40,060 nt of DNA. Origin: Verrucomicrobia bacterium UBA3750 (GTDB lineage: Bacteria; Verrucomicrobiota; Kiritimatiellia; RFP12; UBA1067). A program made the position numbers and the translations under genes. The stretch is from positions 1 to 40,060 of the forward strand of contig DFGM01000117.1 of NCBI GenBank assembly GCA_002371755.1, written 5' to 3'. Under the pieces are notes generated by a model. The model made no database searches, had not been told where the DNA came from, and saw only the letters and a program-made list of their open reading frames with translations. Shown here piece after piece: positions 15,982 to 24,326 of this stretch. Within the stretch, counting starts at the first letter, position 1. Each line of letters opens with the position of its first letter.

Positions 15982-16009
15982 CCGTCCAAGCCCCGGATTT
16001 CGCCTCTCT

Positions 16010-17380
16010 TCAGTCGCGAAGATAGGCGGAATACGCCTTATAAGTGTTCCAGATGTCGTCCTTCGCGGCGAGTTCGCAGGGGGCGTGCATATTGAGGAGC
16101 GGCGTACCCATATCGAGCACCTTCATGCCGAAGCGGCTCATATACTGTGCGATAGTGCCGCCTCCGCCCTTCTCCATCTTGCCGAGCTCGGCCATCTGCC
16201 ACACGACGTCGCCCTCGTCCATGATGCGGCGGATTTCCGCCACGAACTCGGGGCCGCAGTCGCTGGAGCCGGATTTGCTGGTTCCGCCCGTATATTTGCT
16301 TGCGGCCACGCCCTTGTGGAAGCGCGCCTCGTTGCCGGTGGAATTAACGTCCGGGAAATGCGGGTCTGCAACCGCCGTCACGTCCGCGGAAAGCATGCTC
16401 GAACGCTCAAGCGCCCTGCGCACCATGATGTCGCGGGCGTCTTTTTCCTGACGTTCGATGATTTCGGCGACTGTGTTCTCGAAGAACGAACTCTGCATGC
16501 CGGTGGAACCCATCGAGCCGATTTCCTCCTTGTCGCACATCAATATGGAGGCGGTGACATCCGGCACGCTGCCGGCCGCGTCGATAAGCGCCTGGAGACC
16601 TGCGAAGGAGCAGACGCGGTCGTCATGACCGTAACCTGCGATGAGGGAGCGGTCGAAACCGACTTCGCGCGGCATTCCGGCGGGCACGATTTCGAGTTCT
16701 GCGGAAAGGAGGTCTTCTTCATCCACCTTGTACTGCTTCTTGAGGAACTCGACGAGTGCGCTCTTGTCGGCCTTGGGCTCGGAATCGCCCTTCTCATCGT
16801 CCTTCTTCGGCTTGGCGTATGTAGTCCAGGCGATGACATCGAGATCCTCCGCAGGGAAGAACTCGTCGCGCGTCTTCTTCGCCTGGTCGTAGCCGAGGTG
16901 CGGAAGAATGTCGGAAATGAGGAATACCGGGTCGTTTGGTTTGTCGCCCACTTCGACCTGCACCTTGGAGCCGTCTTTGCGCACGATAGTTCCGTAGAGC
17001 GCGAGGGGTCTGACAAGCCACTGATACTTCTTGATGCCGCCATAGATGTGGCAATCGAAAAAGACGTATCCGCCCTTTTCGTAAAGGGGCCTCGGCTTGA
17101 GGTCAAGGCGCGGGGCGTCTGTATGGCCGCCAACCACCTTGAGCCCGGCCTCGGACACATTCTTCTTGCCGATCACGGCCGCCATTATGGTGCGATCCTC
17201 ATAACCGCGCCAGATGCGGTCGCCCGCCTTGAGGCGCTTGAAGGTGGAAATCTCCTTGAAGCCGGCCTTTTCAAGAAGGCGCACGCTCTCGGCGAAACTC
17301 CTGCGTTCGGTTTTGGCTATCCCGAGATACCGCATGTATTCCTTGCAGTAGTCGGCCATCGGCATGTATTTGTTCTTCAT
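16010..17380 (-). CDS. M18-family metallo-aminopeptidase
   Basis: The protein has 456 residues, the normal M18 length. The two-zinc site is readable: His86 and Asp88 in GGHTDAPRLD, Asp253 in GHDDR, Glu285/Glu286 in CDKEEIGS, Asp333 in SADVTA and His432 in LLNMHAPCE. M18 enzymes are large cytosolic oligomers that remove N-terminal, often acidic, residues from peptides. No signal peptide is visible, fitting a cytosolic enzyme. It sits 57 nt behind the secreted sialidase gene. A TAGAAT box in the gap (about 17410) could give some independent expression. Confidence 0.92.
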   Translation of the reverse strand: MKNKYMPMADYCKEYMRYLGIAKTERRSFAESVRLLEKAGFKEISTFKRLKAGDRIWRGYEDRTIMAAVIGKKNVSEAGLKVVGGHTDAPRLDLKPRPLYEKGGYVFFDCHIYGGIKKYQWLVRPLALYGTIVRKDGSKVQVEVGDKPNDPVFLISDILPHLGYDQAKKTRDEFFPAEDLDVIAWTTYAKPKKDDEKGDSEPKADKSALVEFLKKQYKVDEEDLLSAELEIVPAGMPREVGFDRSLIAGYGHDDRVCSFAGLQALIDAAGSVPDVTASILMCDKEEIGSMGSTGMQSSFFENTVAEIIERQEKDARDIMVRRALERSSMLSADVTAVADPHFPDVNSTGNEARFHKGVAASKYTGGTSKSGSSDCGPEFVAEIRRIMDEGDVVWQMAELGKMEKGGGGTIAQYMSRFGMKVLDMGTPLLNMHAPCELAAKDDIWNTYKAYSAYLRD

Positions 17381-17437
17381 GATTGTGTTTTCTTTCTATT
17401 GTTCCTGAATTCTATCGTCTCTTTGGGCGGCGCCAGC

Positions 17438-18553
17438 TCACTCCTCCGTGAAAGGCATTCCCTTGAGAAGCGCCTTGACGTCGGCTCTCGGCACCGTGAC
17501 AAAGTTGATGGTGCTGTAGCCCGCGCCTTCATACAAGACGCCGATATCGCCGTTGGGGAGTTTGGCCATATCCGAATATGCGGCGCCCGCAGGGCATATC
17601 ACCAGCGGCTCGCTCCACGTATCGCCATTGTTGCGAGAAACCTTGAGGCAGAGGTTGTTGCGCCCGGTGGAGTTGCAGTTTGTGAAAAGGAGGAGTTTGC
17701 CATAGCGCATTATCTGCGCATTGCACTGTGGGTCGGTAAGCGAAGAATCGTAACGAGATTCCCACGTCGCGCCGCGGTCGCGCGAGACGTGTATCTGCCT
17801 GCCGCCGCCGCGCCAGCGAGAGTTGATCATCCAAGAGCCGTCGCGCAACTCCACCACCTTGCATTCGTCGCCGTTCTTCACCGGCTTGCCAAACGCCTTC
17901 CACGTCTTGCCATGGTCATCCGAACCGAAAAGCGCATTGCCGTCGTTCACATGGACGATTGTGTGCAAAAGCGTGCCATCCTTCATCTGCGCACCGGAGC
18001 CCGACGATATGAAGATGAAGCCGCCGGCATTGCGCGCCTTGCCGAAAGGCCACTCCGGGAATGCGATATCCTTCGATATGTCGCGCGGCTTCGACCACGT
18101 CTTACCATTGTCGGCAGATTCCTGCACATAGAAGCGGTAGACGTTGTTATCCCACTTCGCGGTATCTTCCCACTTCCAGACGTTGTAGAAGAGGAATATC
18201 TTCTTTGCCTCGGCATCCACGATAAAGGAAGGATCGCTACCGGACCATTTTTCCTTGTCGTTCCATGTCCAAGTCCAAGAATTCTCCGCCTTTGTCCAGG
18301 TTTTTCCGCCATCCTGCGAACGGCGAATGGAGATGTTGATTGGCTGGAAGCAGTTCAGGTCGCCGCCATTATCGCGCCTCGCATCGCAAGCCGCCACGAG
18401 GTCGCCGTTCGGCGCCGCGCAAAGCGCAGGTATTCTATAGACCTTTATGCCGTCATCGCCGTTGCGCCACAGCGTCTCGACGGGGCTTACTTCGGCCGAA
18501 GCCGCGAAGGCCGCGAATCCCGCCGCCAGTACAAATAGAGTCGTTTTTCGCAT
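17438..18553 (-). CDS. secreted exo-alpha-sialidase (GH33-like)
   Basis: The protein has 371 residues. It has a Sec signal peptide (residues 1-20, MRKTTLFVLAAGFAAFAASA), the sialidase YRIP motif at 39-42 (variant of FRIP), and five Asp boxes of the S-X-D-X-G-X-T-W type (SQDGGKTW, SADNGKTW, SDDHGKTW, SRDRGATW, SRNNGDTW) spaced as propeller blades. The family releases terminal sialic acid from glycans; some members act on other nonulosonic acids or are lyases. The ATG at 18553 is preceded by AAGGAAGG and follows an extended -10 promoter by about 33 nt. It is the first gene of a leftward operon with an aminopeptidase and a sugar dehydrogenase. No sialic-acid catabolic (nan) genes are in the window. 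Confidence 0.92.
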   Translation of the reverse strand: MRKTTLFVLAAGFAAFAASAEVSPVETLWRNGDDGIKVYRIPALCAAPNGDLVAACDARRDNGGDLNCFQPINISIRRSQDGGKTWTKAENSWTWTWNDKEKWSGSDPSFIVDAEAKKIFLFYNVWKWEDTAKWDNNVYRFYVQESADNGKTWSKPRDISKDIAFPEWPFGKARNAGGFIFISSGSGAQMKDGTLLHTIVHVNDGNALFGSDDHGKTWKAFGKPVKNGDECKVVELRDGSWMINSRWRGGGRQIHVSRDRGATWESRYDSSLTDPQCNAQIMRYGKLLLFTNCNSTGRNNLCLKVSRNNGDTWSEPLVICPAGAAYSDMAKLPNGDIGVLYEGAGYSTINFVTVPRADVKALLKGMPFTEE

Positions 18554-18583
18554 CGTCTTATCCTTCCTTGGTTTTGTGGAACG

Positions 18584-18601
18584 CATATTATACCAAATTT
18601 C
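18584..18601 (-). promoter_or_regulatory. extended -10 promoter of the sialidase operon
   Basis: On the minus strand this reads GAAATTTGGTATAATATG with -10 TATAAT at 18592-18587. All 18 bp are identical to the divergent promoter at 18677-18694, forming an inverted repeat. No -35 resembling TTGACA lies at the right distance. Confidence 0.75.
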
Positions 18602-18676
18602 CGCGCTCCTTGCACCCCAGGCGTCCTGCTGGCGTGCGCGACCGGCCGTCTCATACACCGCGAGGACGCACAGGAC

Positions 18677-18694
18677 GAAATTTGGTATAATATG
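18677..18694 (+). promoter_or_regulatory. extended -10 promoter of the permease gene
   Basis: GAAATTTGGTATAATATG with -10 TATAAT at 18686-18691, about 41 nt before the permease ATG. AGGACG at 18663-18668 is at most a 3/6 match to a -35. It is identical over 18 bp to the sialidase promoter on the other strand. Confidence 0.75.
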
Positions 18695-18732
18695 TCCGCC
18701 TAGACGCGTCAACGTGAAACCATGGAAGTAAA

Positions 18733-20130
18733 ATGAACCTATATTCTGCGCTTTTGTCGTTCATACCCGTAGCGGTTCTCATTGTGGCATTGACTTTCTT
18801 CAAACTCCCCGCATGGCGAGCGGCGCTTGCTGCGCTTTGCACGGGAGCCGTGGAAGCAATGCTCTGGCGCGGACTCGGAGCCGGAGAAATCGCATCCTGC
18901 CTTCTGCAAGGCACGCGCACAGGGCTCTATCCGATAGGACTCGTCATCGTGGCCGCGCTTTTCACATACGGAATTACCGTGGAATCCAAGGCGATAGATG
19001 AGATAAAGCACGGGCTTTCGTCGCTTTCATCCGACAAATGCTTCCTCGCGCTTCTCATCGCCTGGGGATTCGGCAACTTCATGGAGGGGATGGCAGGATT
19101 CGGCACGGCCGTGGCGATCCCCTGCGCACTTCTTGCCGGCATCGGCTTCGACCCGATGAAAGCCGTCCTGTGCTGCCTCGTGGCCAACACCACCCCCACG
19201 GCGTTCGGCTCGGTAGGCGTGCCCACGATGGTGCTTGCAGGAGAAACGGGGACGGAGCTTGCGCATCTCACCGCCACAATCGCATATCTGGAACTCGCGC
19301 CGACCGCCCTTTCACCATTCCTCATTCTCGCGATTACCGACGGATGGAAGGGACTCAAATCGCATTGGAAGCTTGCCCTTCTCGCGGATTTGGCGTTCAT
19401 CCTTCCGTGGCTGGGCGTGGCATCCACACTATCTTGCGAACTTCCCAACATAATAGGGGGGATTTGCGCAATGGTCGCCCTCGGCTTTGCCGGGAACAAA
19501 AAAGGGCTCGACCTCCATCGCCAGCTCTGGGCGTGGCTGCCCTTTTCGTTTGTCGTAGCGCTCCTCGCCCTGAGTGCGATCGCGCCCATCGGCAAAAAGC
19601 CATCCCCCGGCATCGTGATTCTGCTTGCGGCATTCGCTGGAGGGCTTTGCCAAAAGCTTGGACCCGCACGCCTCGCCTCACTTTTTCTCGCGACCCTGCG
19701 CCGCTACGCCCTTGCGATAACGACGATTTGCGCGGTGCTTTCGCTTGCCAAGATAATGGGCGCCGCCGGCATGACGAATCTGCTCGCGCAGGTGCTCGTA
19801 GAGGCCACCGGCGACTTCTACAGTGCCGTATCTCCGGCGATAGGTGCGCTTGGAGGCTTCGTGACCGGGTCCGGCACGAGCTCGAACGTCCTTTTCGGCT
19901 CGCTTCAAGCCTCAGCAGCCGGGAACGAAACGGAAAGGCTGCTCTTCGCCGCAGCCAACGTGATGGGGGCGGGGATAGGCAAGATGATCTGCCCCCAGTC
20001 GATTGTCCTCGGTTGCGCGGCGGCGGGGCTTGCCGGACGCGAAAACGCCGTGATGGCGAAAGTCGCAAAGTTCTTCGTCCTAGTCATTGCCATAGCCTGC
20101 GCTACGACCCTCCTTTTTGCGTTCGCGTGA
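18733..20130 (+). CDS. lctP: lactate-permease-family transporter
   Basis: The protein has 465 residues and about a dozen hydrophobic membrane segments. The conserved LctP/GlcA family block is present at about residues 110-165: NFMEGMAGFGTAVAIPCAL followed by LVANTTPTAFGSVGVP, and a second family motif GSGTSSNVLFGSLQ lies near residue 380. Family members carry L-lactate, D-lactate or glycolate in symport with protons across the inner membrane. It is somewhat shorter than E. coli LldP. It has its own promoter, divergent from the sialidase operon, so it could import an acid released in that pathway, but the substrate cannot be fixed from sequence. It ends 25 bp from convergent fucU. Confidence 0.88.
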   Translation: MNLYSALLSFIPVAVLIVALTFFKLPAWRAALAALCTGAVEAMLWRGLGAGEIASCLLQGTRTGLYPIGLVIVAALFTYGITVESKAIDEIKHGLSSLSSDKCFLALLIAWGFGNFMEGMAGFGTAVAIPCALLAGIGFDPMKAVLCCLVANTTPTAFGSVGVPTMVLAGETGTELAHLTATIAYLELAPTALSPFLILAITDGWKGLKSHWKLALLADLAFILPWLGVASTLSCELPNIIGGICAMVALGFAGNKKGLDLHRQLWAWLPFSFVVALLALSAIAPIGKKPSPGIVILLAAFAGGLCQKLGPARLASLFLATLRRYALAITTICAVLSLAKIMGAAGMTNLLAQVLVEATGDFYSAVSPAIGALGGFVTGSGTSSNVLFGSLQASAAGNETERLLFAAANVMGAGIGKMICPQSIVLGCAAAGLAGRENAVMAKVAKFFVLVIAIACATTLLFAFA

Positions 20131-20155
20131 TACAGACCGCGCATGAGACGCACGC

Positions 20156-20584
20156 TCAGGCTTCCTCAAAAACCGGCGTGACGCCCTTTTTGAGGATTAT
20201 GTTGCCGTATTTGGCGGTTTCGCCGGAAACGACAACCGCGTACGCTTTCTTGGCGCGCTCGTAGAAGGCGAAACGCTCTACGCGCTCTATTTCCCCCGTG
20301 TAGCCAAGCGCCTTGCGGTATTTCTCCTCGACGGAGGGGTCGAGGGTGTCTCCCGGGACGGCGGACATCATTATCACGGGGACGGCGTAGGAATCAAGCT
20401 CGAACAGGGGGATGATTCCCTTGAGAAGCCTATCCGCGCCGATGCCATCGGCTCTAAGGACGCGCGGATTGAAAGTGTGGGCCGGGAAATGCGCATCCGA
20501 AATCACGATTTCGTCGCCATGGCCCATTTCGGCCAGAACCTTGAGAAGATCGGGGGATACGACCGGAGAGATACCTTTCAGCAT
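20156..20584 (-). CDS. fucU: RbsD/FucU family mutarotase, probably L-fucose mutarotase
   Basis: The protein has 142 residues, the family length. The N terminus MLKGISPVVSPDLLKVLAEM and the catalytic block GHGDEIVISDAHFPA (21-35, catalytic His22) match FucU closely. FucU interconverts alpha and beta L-fucose so that the sugar can enter catabolism; RbsD does the same for ribose. In an operon starting with a nucleoside phosphorylase, a pentose role is also imaginable. The ATG at 20584 follows GGAAAGGAAA. It lies 40 nt behind the VWA gene. Confidence 0.88.
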   Translation of the reverse strand: MLKGISPVVSPDLLKVLAEMGHGDEIVISDAHFPAHTFNPRVLRADGIGADRLLKGIIPLFELDSYAVPVIMMSAVPGDTLDPSVEEKYRKALGYTGEIERVERFAFYERAKKAYAVVVSGETAKYGNIILKKGVTPVFEEA

Positions 20585-20624
20585 GGTTTTCCTTTCCTTA
20601 TATATAGCGTCAGCGAAGAGAACT

Positions 20625-21632
20625 TCATTTATGCGCCGGCACGGCATGCGCAGAAGTCTTTGCGAACCTTCCTCTGGAAAGCTCCGCCGCGGCGAGTGCG
20701 CAAACGAGGCCCGGCACGAGGAACAGTGCATATCGCTCGCCGAGGCGGGATTCTTCCTCGTTCTGCTCCTTTGCGGCCACCTGGCGAAGGAACTTGCGGT
20801 AGATGGCGCCGAGGGTCGTTTCGGCCGTGCCGAGCGTCGCGAGCGGCACATACCTGCCCCCGCTCGCCTCGGCTATCGCCTTCAACACCCCTTCCTCCAG
20901 CTTCACCGTCACGTTCTTGCCGCCGAACTTCATTGCGCCTTGCCCGTTTTCCGCAGGGACGTTTGCGCCCGTCTTCGGGTTGCCTATCCCCACGGTGAAT
21001 ATCGGCACTCCGCGCTTTTTGGCGATGGCGGCACTTTCAAGAGCCTGCTCGCGCAAGTCTCCGCCATCTGAAATGAGGATGATGGCGTTATGGTCGTCTG
21101 CTGCGGGATCGAGCATGTTGAGCGCCTCGCGTATGGCGCTGCCCAGATCCGTCTCTCCGCGCGGGGCGGAATCAGGCGTGAGAGATTCGAGGGCGTTGCG
21201 CAAGAACCCGCGGTCTGTCGTGAGAGGCGAAATTGCCACACCAGTGCGCCTGAACGCGACAAGCGCGCAACGGTCCCCTCCCAACGAGTCGATGAGGTCT
21301 GCGACATCCGCCTTCACGCGCTCAAGACGGTTCGGCTGGACGTCGGAGGCAAGCATGGAGCGCGAAACGTCTATCGCCACCACGACATTGCGGCTGCGCG
21401 AAAGCGTCGTTTGCGTAGAGTGCCCCCATTGCGGACGCGCGGCCGCGACCATTATAAGGACAAGAGCTGCAGTCATCAGGGCAAGTTGCGCACCCGAAGC
21501 ACCGGAACTTGGCACGGTGAGCGCTATGCGTGAGAGCGCCTTTTCGCGCCGCGCCTTGAGAAACGCCCAGAAGAAGCCGCCGAACGGCATCAAAAGAGCC
21601 AACACTAGAAACAATGGATATTCAAATCTCAT
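20625..21632 (-). CDS. BatA/BatB-like VWA membrane protein
   Basis: The protein has 335 residues. Two N-terminal membrane helices (about 5-25 and 50-67), a von Willebrand A domain and one C-terminal helix (about 300-320) give the Bat layout. The MIDAS metal site is complete: DVSRS at 88-92, the Thr in GETDLGSAI and ISDGGD. Bat proteins of the aerotolerance operon act in the inner membrane, often with a MoxR ATPase, and neither MoxR nor other bat genes are present here. Its start overlaps the upstream fusion gene (ATGA). The partner may be that fusion protein. Confidence 0.85.
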   Translation of the reverse strand: MRFEYPLFLVLALLMPFGGFFWAFLKARREKALSRIALTVPSSGASGAQLALMTAALVLIMVAAARPQWGHSTQTTLSRSRNVVVAIDVSRSMLASDVQPNRLERVKADVADLIDSLGGDRCALVAFRRTGVAISPLTTDRGFLRNALESLTPDSAPRGETDLGSAIREALNMLDPAADDHNAIILISDGGDLREQALESAAIAKKRGVPIFTVGIGNPKTGANVPAENGQGAMKFGGKNVTVKLEEGVLKAIAEASGGRYVPLATLGTAETTLGAIYRKFLRQVAAKEQNEEESRLGERYALFLVPGLVCALAAAELSRGRFAKTSAHAVPAHK

Positions 21633-22927
21633 TCCGCAATCCTCCAAGGTATGGAAATGGAACCTGGGCGCAAGCCCCCGGCAGAAGCTTTCAACACAAG
21701 CGGATCGGCACTGGCCCCGGTGCGCCTGAACGCGACGGCGCCCTTGCGGGAAAGAACAATCTCGCCGGGCCCTTCCAACGCAAACTCCACATCGAAACTT
21801 CCGGGCACGCTAACGCCGTAGCTGTCGAGCACATCCACCGTCGCGTAGCCGGTTTCCATGTCGCCCAGCGCTTCGCTGGAAGGGAGCACCACTATCCGCT
21901 CCGGCGCAAACGCCGTCTTTACCGCGTCTTCGCCAATCGGGTGGCCGCCCTTGAACGCTATCGCCTTCAATTCGCCCGGCTCGTACTCCGTCATCCAAAT
22001 ACATTTCCCGTCGTCCTCGCGCACAGCCCTGCCGCGAGTCTCACCGTTGACGAAAAGCTCCACTTCGTCACCACTGGTCTCGGCTACGACCGCGACGTCC
22101 GTGCCTTCCTTCTCGTCGGGATATGTCCAACCCGAAAGGATTGCCACAGTCTCGTTCCGCCTTGCCTTGCGTATCGCCTCGACGGCGGACGCCAGCTCGG
22201 CAGGCGTTATCTCGCGCCCCAAGAACCTCTTGCGCTCCTCCGCCTCCTCCTTCGCCTTCATCGACGTGGCCGCGAGATAGTTGGAAACCTGGCTCGTCAC
22301 AGACTTCTTCTCCGCCTCGTCCCTCACCACGATGACGCCGCGCAACAGATACGGCACCCACTCCTTCGTCCACGACGTATCGCGAAATGGCTCGCCGAAG
22401 AGCGCGGCAGGCGCCACCAAATCGTCATCCGTGCCGCCTTTGCCGTCCGCCCCCTTGCAATAAAGCGTGGGCGGATTCGCGCCGCGCTTCACATACACGT
22501 AGTCGCGTCCCCACGGATCTTTCACGACTTTGCGTATGTAAGGGCCGTTCCACCCGGCCTTGGGGACTTTGAGCGAGGCGAGGTCTTCCAGCGTATCCGG
22601 GTATTCGCCCGTGTGGTAGCGGAATCTCCCGGAGGCGATGGCCAGAGCCTGCAACGACTTCGTCGCTTGGATTTTCGCCTTCGACTTCGGAGCCTTAGTC
22701 CCCTTCCCGGTAGCCGACATCACCAGCGACGCTACCAGAAGCAACCCCAAGCCGATTACAGCATAGTAGACCACCCCGCGTCTGGCGGCAGGCGCCTTGA
22801 GGCCGTTGAGCTCGGCCTTCTTCATCTCGTATTCGCGCGCAATCCGTTTTATGGCGGCATTCTTCCTGTGCCGCTTCCCGCCGTCTTTCACGGGGAACTT
22901 CTTGCGCATCTCGTTTACATCCACCAT
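21629..22927 (-). CDS. membrane protein fusing a pseudopilin-G-like domain to GH2-type Ig domains
   Basis: The protein has 432 residues. A basic N-terminal tail (1-50) is followed by one membrane helix (52-70). Residues about 85-170 resemble the soluble part of type II secretion pseudopilin GspG: YHTGEYPDTLEDLASL, GPYIRKVVKDPWGRDYVY, then GADGKGGTDDDL. The prepilin cleavage motif (GFTLIE type) is absent. Residues about 175-250 form a charged helical linker. Residues about 256-430 look like the C-terminal Ig domains of family 2 glycosidases (DEVELFVNGETRG, PGELKAIAFKGG, then VDVLDSYGVSVPG...LEGPGEI) without any catalytic domain. The combination is unusual and its function unknown. ATGA overlaps link it to deoA and the VWA gene. 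Confidence 0.75.
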   Translation of the reverse strand: MVDVNEMRKKFPVKDGGKRHRKNAAIKRIAREYEMKKAELNGLKAPAARRGVVYYAVIGLGLLLVASLVMSATGKGTKAPKSKAKIQATKSLQALAIASGRFRYHTGEYPDTLEDLASLKVPKAGWNGPYIRKVVKDPWGRDYVYVKRGANPPTLYCKGADGKGGTDDDLVAPAALFGEPFRDTSWTKEWVPYLLRGVIVVRDEAEKKSVTSQVSNYLAATSMKAKEEAEERKRFLGREITPAELASAVEAIRKARRNETVAILSGWTYPDEKEGTDVAVVAETSGDEVELFVNGETRGRAVREDDGKCIWMTEYEPGELKAIAFKGGHPIGEDAVKTAFAPERIVVLPSSEALGDMETGYATVDVLDSYGVSVPGSFDVEFALEGPGEIVLSRKGAVAFRRTGASADPLVLKASAGGLRPGSISIPWRIAE

Positions 22928-24231
22928 CACGCGACCTCTTCCATAATGAGCGGCTTGGAGTCCGGCTTTTCGCGCGAGAAGGAGAATGCAGCGAGAAGTT
23001 TCGCGGCTTCTTGTTCGAGGGAATCTGGCAGCGTGGCCGTTACGAGCGTGGCGAGCGGGGCACCTGTAAGCACATGGTCGCCCACGGCGACTTCGAGGTC
23101 TATGCCGGCGTAAGGATCGATGCGCTCGCCCGCCGTCTTCCTGCCCGCGCCCAGAGCGAGAGCCACCTGCCCCGCCGTCAAGGCGTCTATTCCTTCTATA
23201 TAGCCTGAACGCGGGGCGCAAATGCGGAAACGGTGCGTCTTCGCCCCGGCCCTGCGCGCGGCGAACGCTTCCAAGTCTCCGCCTTGTGCCATTACCATAT
23301 CTTCAAAGAAACGTGCGGCCTCGCCGCTCTTGAGCTTCGTCCAGGCCAGTTCCCGCGCCTCGTCCACGGCGATTTCCTTGGCAAGCGCGACCATCCGTGC
23401 GGCCAATTCCACACACAGCGGCAAGGGTTCCAAGGCCCAATCCCACTCGCCGCGAAGCATCGCCAGCGCCTCGGCGACCTCATTCGCATTGCCCACGGCG
23501 CGCCCGAGGGGTGCATCCATGCGCGTGACGAGCGCAAGCGCCTTGCGCCCTGCCGCACGGGAGGATTCAACAAGCGACCTTGCAAGCGCCTTGGCATCAT
23601 CAAAAGTGCGCATAAACGCCCCTTTGCCGCATTTTACATCAAATACCAGCGTCCCCGCGCCCTCCGCAAGCTTCTTGGAAAGTATCGAAGACGTGATGAG
23701 CGGAATGGATGCAACAGTGCCCGTAACATCCCTCAAGGCGTAGAGTTTCTTGTCGGCAGGGCAGATTTCGCCAGTCTGGACAGTCATCGAAACGCCTACA
23801 GCGGCCACGATTTCGCGGAAACGTGCCAGCGAAAGGGAAGCGTTGTAGCCGGGAATGGTCTCGAGCTTGTCGGCCGTGCCGCCTGTTATGCCCAACCCGC
23901 GCCCGGTGAGCGAAGGGACGCGAAGACCGCACGCCGCGGCAAGCGGCTGGATTACGAGTGATAGCTTGTCGCCCACGCCGCCGGTAGAATGTTTATCCGC
24001 CACGGGCAACCCTTCGCCCCATTCGAGCATTGAGCCAGAACGCATCATCGCGTCTGTCAAGACCGCCGTCTCGCCGGCCGTCATGCCGCGGCAGCAAATC
24101 GCCATCGCGAGCGCACTCATCTGGTAATCGGGTATCTCGCCGGACACAAAGCCGGCGATGAAGGCGCGGATGTCGCTTTCGGCAAGCTCCGCCCCCTGCC
24201 TCTTCAAATCTATAATCTCTTTGGCGACCAT
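22927..24231 (-). CDS. deoA: thymidine / pyrimidine-nucleoside phosphorylase
   Basis: The protein has 434 residues, the normal family length. The phosphate and nucleoside-binding signature is present: DKHSTGGVGDK (about 79-89), SLTGRGLGITGGTADKLE (about 107-124) and YALRDVTGTV, with FDVKCGKGAFM further on. The enzyme splits thymidine, deoxyuridine or uridine with phosphate to base and sugar-1-phosphate in the cytosol. DeoA versus Pdp cannot be separated with certainty by eye. The ATG at 24231 is chosen because upstream in-frame codons run into the promoter at 24254-24272. It is the first gene of the four-gene operon ending in fucU. Confidence 0.92.
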   Translation of the reverse strand: MVAKEIIDLKRQGAELAESDIRAFIAGFVSGEIPDYQMSALAMAICCRGMTAGETAVLTDAMMRSGSMLEWGEGLPVADKHSTGGVGDKLSLVIQPLAAACGLRVPSLTGRGLGITGGTADKLETIPGYNASLSLARFREIVAAVGVSMTVQTGEICPADKKLYALRDVTGTVASIPLITSSILSKKLAEGAGTLVFDVKCGKGAFMRTFDDAKALARSLVESSRAAGRKALALVTRMDAPLGRAVGNANEVAEALAMLRGEWDWALEPLPLCVELAARMVALAKEIAVDEARELAWTKLKSGEAARFFEDMVMAQGGDLEAFAARRAGAKTHRFRICAPRSGYIEGIDALTAGQVALALGAGRKTAGERIDPYAGIDLEVAVGDHVLTGAPLATLVTATLPDSLEQEAAKLLAAFSFSREKPDSKPLIMEEVA

Positions 24232-24253
24232 GGCTCGTATTGTGTTGTTGCGG

Positions 24254-24272
24254 CATATTATACCATATTTTG
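24254..24272 (-). promoter_or_regulatory. extended -10 promoter of the deoA operon
   Basis: On the minus strand CAAAATATGGTATAATATG, -10 TATAAT at 24262-24257, 25 nt before the deoA ATG. It is the same element as at the sialidase and permease genes. No -35 at proper spacing (a GCGACA lies only 13 bp away). The 22-bp repeat array begins about 55 bp further upstream. Confidence 0.7.
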
Positions 24273-24326
24273 AGATGTCGCGGGTAGCGGAGAGGATTGG
24301 GCGCAGAGGAAGATGCCGTTGTGCGA

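Noticed and set aside
16085..18538. 817-codon open frame on the plus strand opposite the aminopeptidase and sialidase
   Set aside because: Both minus-strand genes have complete catalytic motifs and signal/promoter context. The plus frame has a His/Arg/Val-rich composition typical of an antisense shadow in GC-rich DNA.
19038..20264. 408-codon open frame overlapping the permease
   Set aside because: Arg-rich shadow in another frame of a clear membrane transporter.
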